Assembly: GCA_017555695.1 (NCBI GenBank)
Contig: JAFZFX010000036.1
Coordinates: 1-64,000 of the forward strand
Direction of reading: 5' to 3'
Origin: Alistipes sp.
Lineage (GTDB): Bacteria > Bacteroidota > Bacteroidia > Bacteroidales > Rikenellaceae
Length of the DNA: 64,000 bases
In this document: positions 8,381 to 17,618 of the stretch, in pieces
Layout of the letters: each line of letters opens with the position of its first letter
Numbering within the stretch: the first letter of the stretch is position 1
Notes under the pieces: generated by a model
The model's database searches: none
What the model was told of the DNA's origin: nothing
Seen by the model: only the letters and a program-made list of their open reading frames with translations
Program-made: the position numbers and the translations under genes

Positions 8381-9730
8381 TTATCGGTAACGAACAGTTG
8401 TGCTTACGCCAGCAGCGTAACCGTGGTTGATAGTGTAGCGAGCACCAGCCTGCAACTCCGCGAAGAAGCACTCCTCCTTTGTGGGGAAGGCAGCACGGAA
8501 GCTAGCCATCATCTTCTGGGCGCTCTCCTGAATGCTGGGCTCACCCTGAAGCAATGATACAGCCTGGCTCATCATATCGTATGCAGCCCAGTAGCAAGCC
8601 TGGCACTTAATCTCAGAGCAGTTAGCTGAAGTAGCGTAGCACTGACCCAAGATGAAGTATGCATAACCGTTCTCGGGGTTGATATTCTTAATCTCCTTTG
8701 CAGCAGCGGCAGCGGCATCATACTTCTTTGTCTGGAAGCTGATAAGACCGATACGAACATAGAGCTTCTCCTTCTCAGCGGGCTGAGTCTCAACGGCCAA
8801 AGCCTCCTCCAAGTACTTCATAGCCTTGTCGAACTCACCACGGTTCTGGAAACCCTGTGCAAGGAAGAGAGCAGTCTCTGAAGAGGGCTTCTTAGCGTAG
8901 AACTTCTCTGCAGTGTGGAAGAAGAAGTCGCTGTTGCAGTTAGCGCGTGACATCAAAGTTACAGCCTGGCTAAGCAAAGCCTCATCCTCGGGAGCAGCCT
9001 CCAACTTCTTTGAGAAGAGAGCCTCCAAGTTCTCGCAGCTGGCAGCACCACTTGTACCGAAAGCTGACTCGAACTGATTCTTGAACTCTACATCCTCCTC
9101 AGCCTCAACGCCGTCGAATACGGGTGAAAGACGGTCGTACTCTGCGATAACCAAATCAGCAGCGATTGAGTCTACCTTGAAGTCGTCGCACAAGTTACCG
9201 AAGTAGAGAGTAGTAAGCTCCAAGCTGGGCTTGCCATCGTTCTTCTCGGCGCTTGCGTTAAGAGCAGCTACGAAAGCCTCGCGGATATCTGTACGAGCCT
9301 CGGGGCGGTAGTTAAGCATCTCGCGAACCTTACGGTCGAGGATATAGTCAGCACCATACTTTGAGTGGTTAGCGAAGTTAGCCAAACGCACATCGTAGAT
9401 GAGCAACAATGAGTCGATATAAACCTCACGAAGCTTCTCATCCTCAGTAGAATTGATCTTCAACTTGTAGAGCTTTGTACCATCAGTGTAGATGTTCAAA
9501 GATGCAGCAGGACACTTCTCCAACAAAGTCTTGAGGTAACCAGCAGCAACATTCAAGTTGCGGTTATCAACTGCCTCGCCCATATACTGGCGGTTAAGCA
9601 TGTTCTGCTTACGCTCCTCGGCGTTTGCACCCCACTTTGCATACTTGGGATCATCGTAGTTTACCTGTGCCATTGCAGTGAAACCTACAAGAGCAAAGGC
9701 CATCATCAAAATAAACTTTACGCTTTTCAT
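8381..9730 (-). CDS. Secreted tetratricopeptide-repeat protein
   Basis: 449 residues. A signal peptide (MKSVKFILMMAFALVGFTAMAQ) opens the protein, so it is periplasmic or exported. The rest is helical with TPR-like units, clearest at about residues 290-375 (ETALFLAQGFQNRGEFDKAM, then KLYVRIGLISFQTKKYDAAA and YAYFILGQCYAT). A Cys-containing stretch (NCSEIKCQACYWAAYD) lies near residue 390. It ends 7 bases before lptC and is downstream of an outer-membrane protein gene. TPR proteins of this kind serve as protein-binding scaffolds in Bacteroidales; the exact role is unknown. Confidence 0.8.
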   Translation of the reverse strand: MKSVKFILMMAFALVGFTAMAQVNYDDPKYAKWGANAEERKQNMLNRQYMGEAVDNRNLNVAAGYLKTLLEKCPAASLNIYTDGTKLYKLKINSTEDEKLREVYIDSLLLIYDVRLANFANHSKYGADYILDRKVREMLNYRPEARTDIREAFVAALNASAEKNDGKPSLELTTLYFGNLCDDFKVDSIAADLVIAEYDRLSPVFDGVEAEEDVEFKNQFESAFGTSGAASCENLEALFSKKLEAAPEDEALLSQAVTLMSRANCNSDFFFHTAEKFYAKKPSSETALFLAQGFQNRGEFDKAMKYLEEALAVETQPAEKEKLYVRIGLISFQTKKYDAAAAAAKEIKNINPENGYAYFILGQCYATSANCSEIKCQACYWAAYDMMSQAVSLLQGEPSIQESAQKMMASFRAAFPTKEECFFAELQAGARYTINHGYAAGVSTTVRYR

Positions 9731-9855
9731 TGTAACTTAGGTTTTATTAATATTCGTTTATGTCTTTTTCTTAAATCTCCTCAATTCCTAACAGCCGTAG
9801 ACTAAATCATCAACACCTGTCAGGTCTTTATCTCCCCCACCTCTATGGCTTCAGG

Positions 9856-11238
9856 TTAGTTAAACTTGTGGCGCTGGAACCAGCGGTCCTCGCCGAAGAG
9901 AGTCAAACCAATAGCCAATTTATAGTAGTGCTGCTTAACCAAGCCAACAGTCTTATTATCAATCAACACCTTGTCGCTGGCGGGGTTACGCATACCAAAC
10001 TCAAAGCCTACATCCACCGACGAGTTACCGAACAGACGCACGGGCAAGCCAACACCAGCCGTAATGGTTATCTGATTAACCTGCGTTGCGGCATAGGTCT
10101 GGTAGTTGTTACCGTAAGAGAAACCTACGCGGTAAGCCATTCTATTGTAGTAATGGCGTACATCCGAGCCCTTGGGTACAATCTCAAAACCTGCTCTTAC
10201 AGTCTTTGTGTCAGTGTAACCCACTGCTACACCTTCGCCCTGGTCCTCGTGATAACCGCTGTTCTCACCACCCCAATTCTGGTAGATGAAATCAACACCA
10301 GCACGGATGCTGAGCGTCTGGTAGTATGTACCGAATGTAGCCTGACGCGGCAGACGCAACGGCAGAGAGTTGTCCTCCTCATTACGCACTACAGCCGTCA
10401 GCATATTATCCACATAGATGTACTTTGTCATGCTCGGAGTCAGGTCGCCACCCAGGTCATAGGTTGCACCAAACGAAAGCATACGGCGCGATGTCATAAT
10501 CGGGTGCCACTGAATACCAGCCTGCATCTTTATCTTCGAAACATCGTAAGTGTCAATACCTGTGGTATTTGAATATATACCGCTACCTGTAATCACGCTC
10601 TCGGTGATGGCACGATAGTGACGCTCGATATCTCCCCAATAGTACAACATTGCAACACCTACTGAGAACTTCTTTACGGGGCGCCATCCCACACCAAACT
10701 TAACCTGTGTGACATCACCCTCACCAGAGTACTGATAGCGCGCACGACCGAGGTTACCTGTAATGCTCTGCGAGAGCTCGTCGTTGTACATATTGTAACC
10801 TACATTGCTATAAGGCGACAGGCTAAAACCTACACCTACGCCCTTGGCCAGAGGAAACTGGAAAGCAATATCGTGGAAATTCACAGAGTTGTATGCCGTC
10901 TTGACATCCGATGTAGAGCTGGCGCCATACTTTGTCTGTTGATTACGATAGTGTCCCGCATCAAGGCCAAAATTAAATATAAAACTCTGCTGAGCCACAT
11001 TACCGTAACCCGCAGGATTAAGCATATTTACCATACTCTGAGAGTACATTGCCACACCAACGCCACCCATTGAACGCATAGCGACATTACCAGGTGTAGA
11101 CAACTCTCCCAAACCATACATCGAATATGGTGAATATGTGTTAATACTATTCTCGTGTATCTGCGCCATAACGCCCATCGGAAGGAGGAGCGCAACGGCT
11201 ATAATTACTCTAATTATTTGCTTGTTCAGTGCTTGCAT
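9856..11238 (-). CDS. Outer-membrane beta-barrel protein
   Basis: 460 residues. It has an N-terminal signal ending in GVMAQ. The mature part (SPYSMYGLGELSTPG, SMGGVGVAMYS, MLNPAGYGNV) is alternating polar/aromatic, Gly/Tyr/Asn-rich sequence ending in a C-terminal aromatic-rich strand (LAIGLTLFGEDRWFQ), typical of a Bacteroidota barrel of the FadL-like or PorV-like class. The start at 11238 lies 29 bases inside the 3' end of coaX, so the two are translationally coupled and share a transcript. Substrate or function is unknown. The 125 bases after it hold no gene. Confidence 0.78.
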   Translation of the reverse strand: MQALNKQIIRVIIAVALLLPMGVMAQIHENSINTYSPYSMYGLGELSTPGNVAMRSMGGVGVAMYSQSMVNMLNPAGYGNVAQQSFIFNFGLDAGHYRNQQTKYGASSTSDVKTAYNSVNFHDIAFQFPLAKGVGVGFSLSPYSNVGYNMYNDELSQSITGNLGRARYQYSGEGDVTQVKFGVGWRPVKKFSVGVAMLYYWGDIERHYRAITESVITGSGIYSNTTGIDTYDVSKIKMQAGIQWHPIMTSRRMLSFGATYDLGGDLTPSMTKYIYVDNMLTAVVRNEEDNSLPLRLPRQATFGTYYQTLSIRAGVDFIYQNWGGENSGYHEDQGEGVAVGYTDTKTVRAGFEIVPKGSDVRHYYNRMAYRVGFSYGNNYQTYAATQVNQITITAGVGLPVRLFGNSSVDVGFEFGMRNPASDKVLIDNKTVGLVKQHYYKLAIGLTLFGEDRWFQRHKFN

Positions 11239-11956
11239 TGTACTCTAAAATTCTGTTCAATCCGCAAATGACCAACTCATATTCTGCAAATATCGCATTT
11301 TTAATTCGTTTAACAAAAAAATTTGCGTCCCCACCCGTAAAAATTAACGATATTTTCACATTTTTCGCTCTAAAGCGGGAAATATAGCCCTCAATTTCGT
11401 TAGTTATGCCCTGCATAACACCCTGTTCAATGGCTTGACTTGTCGTGCATCCAAACTCCCTCTCTTCGTCGGTCGGCTGACACTCTGGCAGGCGGTTTGT
11501 GTAGTCGTGTAAAGCACGAAAACGGGTACGCACACCAGGCGAAATATTACCACCGCGGAAGGCTCCGTTCTCGACCACATCGATAGTGATGGCGGTACCG
11601 AAATCGACTATCAGACAATCCTTACAACCCATCACCTCAACGGCTGCAACGGCCGCTGCCAGGCGGTCTACACCAAGTGTTTCGGGAGTACCATACTCAT
11701 TGCCGATGGGCGTTGGTGTAAGCGAAGTCATCTCCAGCACTTCCAGCCCGTTATCTCTCAAGCTCTGCGCTACCGACAGCGTAGGGTGCGCTGTCGAGGC
11801 CACGACGGCTCGCTGCAATGTTGCATAGCGCTCCTTAAGTGCCGCGACATCAACCTGTGCAAAGTCGTTTACGGTCTGCATCTGCAATACCTTATCACAC
11901 TCTACAACAGCCACTTTAACGAGCGAATTGCCTATATCTACAACCAAATTTGCCAT
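11210..11956 (-). CDS. coaX: Type III pantothenate kinase
   Basis: 248 residues. It phosphorylates pantothenate in the first step of coenzyme A synthesis. ASKHA-fold motifs are present: DIGNSLVKVAVV at residues 7-18 (phosphate-1), the pantothenate-site GVDRLAA and the second Asp motif DFGTAITIDVV, then GGNISPGV and IFTGGDA. Length fits the family (about 240-260). It lies 9 bases after mfd and overlaps the next gene by 29 bases. The window also has panC and panD far away at 54150-55345, so the pathway's genes are not clustered. Confidence 0.95.
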   Translation of the reverse strand: MANLVVDIGNSLVKVAVVECDKVLQMQTVNDFAQVDVAALKERYATLQRAVVASTAHPTLSVAQSLRDNGLEVLEMTSLTPTPIGNEYGTPETLGVDRLAAAVAAVEVMGCKDCLIVDFGTAITIDVVENGAFRGGNISPGVRTRFRALHDYTNRLPECQPTDEEREFGCTTSQAIEQGVMQGITNEIEGYISRFRAKNVKISLIFTGGDANFFVKRIKNAIFAEYELVICGLNRILEYNASTEQANN

Positions 11957-11965
11957 CGCACAAAA

Positions 11966-14900
11966 CTACAAACCACGCAGCACCTCAACGGCTGATGCTA
12001 CATTAACTACTCTTCTAACGGTCATCGCCAGACGATTATTGTGTTGCTTTAGAACAAATCGGTCGGGCTCGGAGGTTATACGCCTTAGCATATTCATAAA
12101 TACCTCGCTCCTATAGTAGGGAGAGTTGCTCTCGCCCACGAAGTGAACAATCATCAAACCATTCTTCACCTTCACGCGCTCCATACCCAATCGCACAGCC
12201 TCCCAACGCAGACGCACCACATTAAGCAGTTCCTGCGCTGCCTCGGGCAATGCACCAAAGCGGTCGACAAGACGGCTCTCGAAGGCAAGCAAATCCTCCT
12301 CTCGACGGATAGAGTCCAACTCTCGGTATAGGCGCAACTTCTCGGCCTGCTGGCGCACATAGCTGTCGGGCAACTCGGCCAACATCTCAATCTCGATGAT
12401 AGAGTCCTCGATGTAAGACTCTGCCGTTACGGTCTCGGCCTCTGCATCGCTCAAACCTGCCACATCGAGACCCTCGGTGCGTAACTCGGCAATAGCCTGA
12501 CGCATAATCTTCTGGTAGGTCTCAAAACCTATATCTGCAATAAAGCCACTCTGCTCTGCTCCCAGCAGGTTACCCGCACCGCGAATATCGAGGTCCTGCA
12601 TAGCGATATTGAATCCCGAGCCGAGGTCCGAAAACTCCTCAATGGCGCGCAAACGGCGGCGCGCATCGGATGAGAGCATCTCCTCGGGAGGAGTTATCAA
12701 GTAGCAGTAAGCCTTGCGGTTACTACGGCCCACACGACCACGCAACTGGTGCAACTCACTCAAGCCGTGGTTTTGGGCGTTGTTTATAATTATGGTATTG
12801 GCATTGGGGATGTCGATACCGTTCTCTACGATAGTTGTGGCAATCAGTACATCGAACTCACCATAGATGAAGTCCATAATCAGACGCTCCAACTGCTCGG
12901 TGGGCATCTTACCGTGGCCAACCGCAACGCGCGCTTTGGGGCAGAGGCGTTGCACCAAACCCTGCAAGGTCATCAAATCCTCGACGCAATTATTCACGAA
13001 GTAGACCTGACCGCCACGCGAGAGCTCCTCCTCGATGGCATCACGAATGATATCCTCGGAGAAGATATGCGACTCGGTGATAATAGGCTGACGGTTAGGC
13101 GGTGCGGTCGAGATGACCGACAAGTCGCGCGAGCCCATCAGCGAGAACTGCAGAGTTCGGGGGATGGGTGTCGCCGTCAAGGTCAAGGTATCGACACTGA
13201 CGCTCATCTGCGTAAGCTTCTCCTTGGCCGCTACGCCAAACTTCTGCTCCTCGTCGATAATCAGCAAGCCCAAATCACGGAAGCGGATAGTCTTGCCCAG
13301 CATCTTGTGTGTACCAATCAATATATCAATCTTTCCCGCCGCCAAATCTTCGGCAATCTCACGGGTCTGCTTGGCACTCTTCGAGCGGTTGATATACTCC
13401 ACCCTAACGGGGAAGTCCCTCAGTCGCTCCATAAACGAGCGGTAGTGCTGCAGAGCAAGAATGGTGGTCGGCACCAGAACGGCAACCTGCTTACCATCGA
13501 CAGCCGCTTTGAATGCTGCGCGGATAGCTACCTCGGTCTTACCAAAGCCCACATCACCACACACCAATCTATCCATCGGCTGGTCAGACTCCATATCCTT
13601 CTTGACTGCCGCGATAGCACTCTGCTGGTCAGGGGTCTCCTCCCAACGGAACGAAGCCTCCATCTCGTGCTGTAAGTAACTATCAGCCGAGAATGCAAAA
13701 CCCTTGCTCGCTTTACGCTTGGCGTAGAGCGCAATGAGTTCACGCGATATATCCTTAACAGCCTTCTTGGTGGCGTTCTTGAGCTTCTGCCAAGCACCAT
13801 TACCCAACTTGTAGATGCGGGGTGGCTCACTCTCGCCACTCTTATAACGCGATATGCGGTGCAACGAGTGTACATTCACAAAAAGCACATCGTTATCCTT
13901 GTAAACCAACTTGATAGCCTCGTGCATCTTGCCGTTGCGCTCAATCTTCACCAGACCGCCGAAGCGACCAACGCCGTGGTCAATATGAACCACATAGTCG
14001 CCCATCTTCAAGGCATTAAGTTCGGCCACGGTCATCTGCTCATCACGCTTAATCTCGCCATTGATGCGGTAGCGGCGGTAGCGATCGAAAATCTGATGGT
14101 CAGTATAGAGATTGAGTTTCAGAGAATTATCGACAAAACCTTCGTTCAGCGTTACTGACACAGCATCGAACTTCACATTGCGATGACCCAACTGATGGAA
14201 GATATTATCCAGACGCTCAATCTGCGCCTTATTCTCCGATAGGATGTATGTAGTGTAACCCTTGAGTGTCGAGTCGGAGATATCCTGCGCCAACAACTCA
14301 AAGTTCTTGTTAAACTTCGGCTGCGGCGATGTATTGAACTGTATCCTGATGTCGGCGATGCGCTCCTTGATGTTGTCGCGCAACAGCACCAATCGTGAAC
14401 TCTCCAAGTCGGCGAGCAGACCCTTGCGGCTTGTCACCATCGTATCAATCGTTGAGGGCTCCTCCAACTCGCCCAGCAATCTATGACGCAGGTCATTCAC
14501 GCGCTTGAAGACATACTCGGCATCGTAAAACCAATAGGTGGCCTCGCCTGCATAGCGCGCAAGCGACACCTTCTCGGTTTTGTCAGCGTTCATATTGGGG
14601 ATTATTTCGACGCTCTGCACCTTGTCGTTAGAGAGCTGGCTCGAAATATTAAATCGGCGGATAGAGTCTACCTCGTCACCGAAGAAGTCGAAACGGAACG
14701 GTCGGCTCTCGGAGTATGAAAAGACATCAACAATACCTCCACGAATAGAGTACTGGCCTGGCTCATAGACAAAATCTACCTGCTGGAAGCCTCGCTCGAT
14801 GAGTGTATCCTCAAGCTGCGCGATAGGCATCGTATCGCCCACCGACAGCACAATGCTTCGCTCCTTGAGTGCAGTTTGGTCGGCCACACGCTCGGCCAAT

Positions 14901-15262
14901 GCCTCTGGATAGGTACACACCACCAGGTAGTCGCCAGAGAGATGGCGCAAGGCATTGAGCGTATTGGTACGCTGAACCACACCCTGTGCATCCTCCTTGC
15001 CGTAGATGATAGACTTTTTGTATGAAGTGGGGAAGAAGCAGACCTGCTCCTCGTTAAGCATCGCGTAGAAGTCGTTGAGCATATAGGCTGCCGTGTCGCG
15101 ATCCTCTGCCACGAAGATGTGGACACCGCCCACACGGCGTATGAATGTTGCCGTATAGAGCGAAAAAGCCCCGCCGACCAAATCTTCGAGATGGACGGTA
15201 GTGCCGTTTCTATACTCTTTCAGCAACTTGTGGAAGGCCTTTGAGCCCTCCACTCGTTGCAT
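11966..15262 (-). CDS. mfd: Transcription-repair coupling factor Mfd
   Basis: About 1098 residues from the ATG at 15262; a GTG at 15283 in the same frame would add seven residues. Mfd removes RNA polymerase stalled at lesions and recruits UvrA. Domain order: UvrB-like N-terminal homology module, RNA-polymerase interaction domain (GDYVVHIDHGVGRFGGL), SF2 translocase with Walker A VCGDVGFGKTEVA, DEEQ box LIIDEEQKFG, motif III TATPIPRTL, and the helicase C part with QLRGRVGRS; a C-terminal TRCF domain closes it. Length is normal for Bacteroidota. The upstream 137 bases hold a repeat-like element rather than a clear promoter. Confidence 0.96.
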   Translation of the reverse strand: MQRVEGSKAFHKLLKEYRNGTTVHLEDLVGGAFSLYTATFIRRVGGVHIFVAEDRDTAAYMLNDFYAMLNEEQVCFFPTSYKKSIIYGKEDAQGVVQRTNTLNALRHLSGDYLVVCTYPEALAERVADQTALKERSIVLSVGDTMPIAQLEDTLIERGFQQVDFVYEPGQYSIRGGIVDVFSYSESRPFRFDFFGDEVDSIRRFNISSQLSNDKVQSVEIIPNMNADKTEKVSLARYAGEATYWFYDAEYVFKRVNDLRHRLLGELEEPSTIDTMVTSRKGLLADLESSRLVLLRDNIKERIADIRIQFNTSPQPKFNKNFELLAQDISDSTLKGYTTYILSENKAQIERLDNIFHQLGHRNVKFDAVSVTLNEGFVDNSLKLNLYTDHQIFDRYRRYRINGEIKRDEQMTVAELNALKMGDYVVHIDHGVGRFGGLVKIERNGKMHEAIKLVYKDNDVLFVNVHSLHRISRYKSGESEPPRIYKLGNGAWQKLKNATKKAVKDISRELIALYAKRKASKGFAFSADSYLQHEMEASFRWEETPDQQSAIAAVKKDMESDQPMDRLVCGDVGFGKTEVAIRAAFKAAVDGKQVAVLVPTTILALQHYRSFMERLRDFPVRVEYINRSKSAKQTREIAEDLAAGKIDILIGTHKMLGKTIRFRDLGLLIIDEEQKFGVAAKEKLTQMSVSVDTLTLTATPIPRTLQFSLMGSRDLSVISTAPPNRQPIITESHIFSEDIIRDAIEEELSRGGQVYFVNNCVEDLMTLQGLVQRLCPKARVAVGHGKMPTEQLERLIMDFIYGEFDVLIATTIVENGIDIPNANTIIINNAQNHGLSELHQLRGRVGRSNRKAYCYLITPPEEMLSSDARRRLRAIEEFSDLGSGFNIAMQDLDIRGAGNLLGAEQSGFIADIGFETYQKIMRQAIAELRTEGLDVAGLSDAEAETVTAESYIEDSIIEIEMLAELPDSYVRQQAEKLRLYRELDSIRREEDLLAFESRLVDRFGALPEAAQELLNVVRLRWEAVRLGMERVKVKNGLMIVHFVGESNSPYYRSEVFMNMLRRITSEPDRFVLKQHNNRLAMTVRRVVNVASAVEVLRGL

Positions 15263-15283
15263 AATATTATTTATGCTCTCCAC

Positions 15284-15420
15284 TCTGCAGAGATTTATTC
15301 AATCATTGATTCTGTCTGACTCTCGCTCATTTGGCATCGGCACTACAATAGGCACCTATGCCACTCAAGATACCACGCTTGGCACCTAATTTAGGTCACC
15401 TCTACCCTCTTTTGCGTCTA
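15284..15420. repeat. Intergenic element with spaced GGCACCTA motifs
   Basis: GGCACCTA occurs at 15351-15358 and 15381-15388, exactly 30 bases apart, with related GGCACTAC at 15339 and TAGGTCACCT near 15392. It fills the gap between rng and mfd. No conserved gene or promoter of the usual kind is visible here. It looks like a dispersed repeat, which is inference. Confidence 0.35.
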
Positions 15421-16968
15421 TTATTCGATAAGCAGGGCACCTGAACGGTCGGTATATTTCACATCGACCATACCCAGACTCTGGTCGGCGACAACCTTAA
15501 TCCACACCTTGTAGCGCATCATCCAGCGCAAACGCAGTGAGATAAAGCCCTGGTTAATAAACGAAGCCACATAGGGGCTCACTCGCAAGCAGATATGCTT
15601 TGCGCCTCTATCCTCAGAGAGGAATTGTATCTGATTCTCTATCTTCTTATCCAACAGAATTGTCGGCTCTACCTTACCTGTTCCATTACAAGTGGGGCAC
15701 ACATCTGTAACATCCTGCACCGCTACGGGGCGAACTCGCTGGCGCGTAATCTGCATCAGACCGAACTTCGTGAGGGGCAAAATAGTGTGCTTTGCCTTAT
15801 CGCTGGCCATCAACTTGGTCATCTCGGTGAAGAGGGTCTGACGGTTCTGCACCTTATGCAGGTCGATGAAGTCCACAATAACAATACCGCCCAAATCTCT
15901 CAATCGCAACTGGCGAGCAATCTCCTTCGCCGCTGCAAGATTGACTGCCATAGCAGTCTCTTCCTGATTGTCCTCGGCCTTGGTACGGTTACCCGAGTTT
16001 ACATCGATTACATTCATCGCCTCGGTGTGCTCGATAATGAGGTAGGCGCCTCGCTTGAGCGACACATACTTGGCAAAGAGCGACTTAATCTGTTTAGATA
16101 TATCAAAGTTGTCGAAGATGGGCACAGTACCGCGGTAGAGCTTTACAATCTTCTCCAACTGGGGGTCAATGACTTTTATGTAGTTTTTAATCTCGCGATA
16201 TAACTTCTCGTCGTCTACTGTGATTTGCGAAAATGTAGAATTCAACGAATCGCGGATTATGGTATTTGCACGGCTCATCTCGCTCATCAACAGAGCAGGA
16301 GCCTGATTTTTGCGAATGTTACCTAAGGTCTCATTCCAGCGCTCAACGAGCGAAAGGATATCCTGTTCGATATCGGCATCCTGAGCCTCGGCGGCTGCAG
16401 TACGGATGATAACTCCAAAGTTCTTGGGCAGTACGCCTGCTGCGATGCGTCGCAGTCGCTTCTTCACTTCGGTAGAGCGAATCTTCTGCGAAATAAATAT
16501 CTTTGATGTGAATGGCACGAGCACCACATTGCGCCCAGCCAGCGATATATCGGCAGTCAGACGGGGACCTTTTGTCGAGATGGCCTCTTTAGCGACCTGC
16601 ACCATCACGGTCTGACCTGGTTGCAGATGGGTGGAAATTTTACCCACCTTTTCGATGTTGGGTTCGAGATTCATCGTCTCGACCTTGATGCCTCGGCGTC
16701 CCGCCTGGCGGCTGTCTACAACCTTTTGCAGCGACTCAAATTGTCCGCCCAAATCGAGATAATGGATAAAAGCATCCTTTTCGTGGCCGATATTGACAAA
16801 TGCCGCATTCAGCCCCGGCATAATTTTACGCACCTTACCCAGGTAGATATCACCCACGGCGAAGCCTGTCTGGCAGCGCTCCTTATTGAGCTCGACCAGC
16901 ACCTTATCCTCGCACAAAGCTATGGATATTTCACTCGGCGTAACATTTATTACTAACTCTCGATTCAT
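15421..16968 (-). CDS. rng: Ribonuclease G (RNase E/G family)
   Basis: 515 residues. Endoribonuclease for rRNA 5'-end maturation and mRNA decay. An S1 domain lies near the N-terminus (AVGDIYLGKVRKIMPGLNAA, then FIHYLDL), followed by the RNase-H-like catalytic core with the metal-binding acidic residues in NVIDVNSGN and GIVIVDFIDL, and the zinc-link cysteines in VCPTCNGTGKV at about 425-436. Length is typical of RNase G; the long C-terminal scaffold of RNase E is absent. It lies downstream of HU and the 29-residue basic protein, a neighbourhood I recall from other Bacteroidales. Confidence 0.95.
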   Translation of the reverse strand: MNRELVINVTPSEISIALCEDKVLVELNKERCQTGFAVGDIYLGKVRKIMPGLNAAFVNIGHEKDAFIHYLDLGGQFESLQKVVDSRQAGRRGIKVETMNLEPNIEKVGKISTHLQPGQTVMVQVAKEAISTKGPRLTADISLAGRNVVLVPFTSKIFISQKIRSTEVKKRLRRIAAGVLPKNFGVIIRTAAAEAQDADIEQDILSLVERWNETLGNIRKNQAPALLMSEMSRANTIIRDSLNSTFSQITVDDEKLYREIKNYIKVIDPQLEKIVKLYRGTVPIFDNFDISKQIKSLFAKYVSLKRGAYLIIEHTEAMNVIDVNSGNRTKAEDNQEETAMAVNLAAAKEIARQLRLRDLGGIVIVDFIDLHKVQNRQTLFTEMTKLMASDKAKHTILPLTKFGLMQITRQRVRPVAVQDVTDVCPTCNGTGKVEPTILLDKKIENQIQFLSEDRGAKHICLRVSPYVASFINQGFISLRLRWMMRYKVWIKVVADQSLGMVDVKYTDRSGALLIE

Positions 16969-16995
16969 CTGTTTCTCTTTTTACATAATATAGGC

Positions 16996-17035
16996 AAAGG
17001 TAAAGGGTGATAGATAATCAGTCCCTTTACCTTTT
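16996..17035. other. Inverted repeat between rng and the 29-residue gene
   Basis: AAAGGTAAAGGG (16996-17007) pairs with its complement at 17023-17034 across a 15-base loop. A short T-run follows on the + strand only, so on the - strand it may be an attenuator or RNA-stability hairpin rather than a full terminator. Confidence 0.4.
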
Positions 17036-17079
17036 ATGCTTACCTACTTGCTTACGCAACAAATCGTTCTATAAAAAGA

Positions 17080-17169
17080 CTACTTCTTCTTATGACGATT
17101 CTTACGAAGACGCTTCTTGCGCTTGTGCGTAGCCATCTTATGACGCTTATGCTTCTTTCCGTTTGGCAT
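17080..17169 (-). CDS. 29-residue AURKAIP1/COX24-type basic protein
   Basis: A tiny gene whose product reads MPNGKKHKRHKMATHKRKKR and ends LRKNRHKKK: 29 residues, 18 of them Lys, Arg or His. The KMATHKRKKRLRKNRHK block resembles the AURKAIP1/COX24 domain found in mitochondrial ribosomal protein mS38 and in short bacterial proteins associated with the small ribosomal subunit. It lies 24 bases after the HU gene on the same strand, and RNase G follows. It is probably a ribosomal or RNA-binding protein; the function is inferred from similarity as I remember it. It is shorter than many gene finders allow. Confidence 0.75.
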   Translation of the reverse strand: MPNGKKHKRHKMATHKRKKRLRKNRHKKK

Positions 17170-17193
17170 AGTTGTTAATTATTTAATGGTTTG

Positions 17194-17466
17194 TTATTTT
17201 ACCTTTACTACAAAGCTCTTAGCGGGCTTGAATGCGGGGATGTTGTGCTCGGGGATAGTGATAGTAGTATTCTTTGAAATATTACGAGCTACCTTCTGAG
17301 CGCGCTTCTTGATGATGAAGCTACCGAAACCGCGAAGATATACATTGTTATTCTCGATAAGAGAGTTACGAACCTCATCCATAAAAGCCTCCACAACTGT
17401 CTGCACCATAACCTTCTCGGCACCAGTCTTCTTGGCAATCTCGTTTACGATATCAGCCTTTGTCAT
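17194..17466 (-). CDS. HU-family DNA-binding protein
   Basis: 90 residues, the normal HU length. A nucleoid protein that bends DNA. The N-terminal helical part (MTKADIVNEIAKKTGAEKV) and the signature RGFGSFIIKKRAQKVARN with the DNA-intercalating arm segment NPxx-like IPEHNIPAFKPAKSF are all present. A strong promoter lies at 17514-17544, giving a short leader. It probably shares a transcript with the 29-residue protein gene. Confidence 0.95.
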   Translation of the reverse strand: MTKADIVNEIAKKTGAEKVMVQTVVEAFMDEVRNSLIENNNVYLRGFGSFIIKKRAQKVARNISKNTTITIPEHNIPAFKPAKSFVVKVK

Positions 17467-17513
17467 AATCCTTAAAAATATTTGTAATTTAACATTTTGT
17501 CCTTTTGGGTCTG

Positions 17514-17544
17514 CAAATTTACTACATTTTCAACAATTAACAAA
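17514..17544 (-). promoter_or_regulatory. HU promoter
   Basis: On the - strand TTTG (17541-17544), exactly 19 bases, TAAATTTG (17514-17521): a consensus Bacteroidota housekeeping promoter. Confidence 0.85.
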
Positions 17545-17618
17545 TTAATGTAGAGTTTTTTTCGCAAATTACTCTCTTATGCTACATCTTAAACGAAACA
17601 GCAACACTGCATTGCACC

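Noticed and set aside
12749-13675. Long + strand frame inside mfd
   Set aside because: Antisense to a clear mfd coding region; the Mfd motifs show the real frame.
15263-15283. GTG start for mfd seven codons upstream
   Set aside because: Possible, but the ATG at 15262 is as good and no signal favours the GTG.
16996-17035. Full terminator between the 29-residue gene and rng
   Set aside because: The stem is good, but the T-run is on the wrong strand for the - genes.
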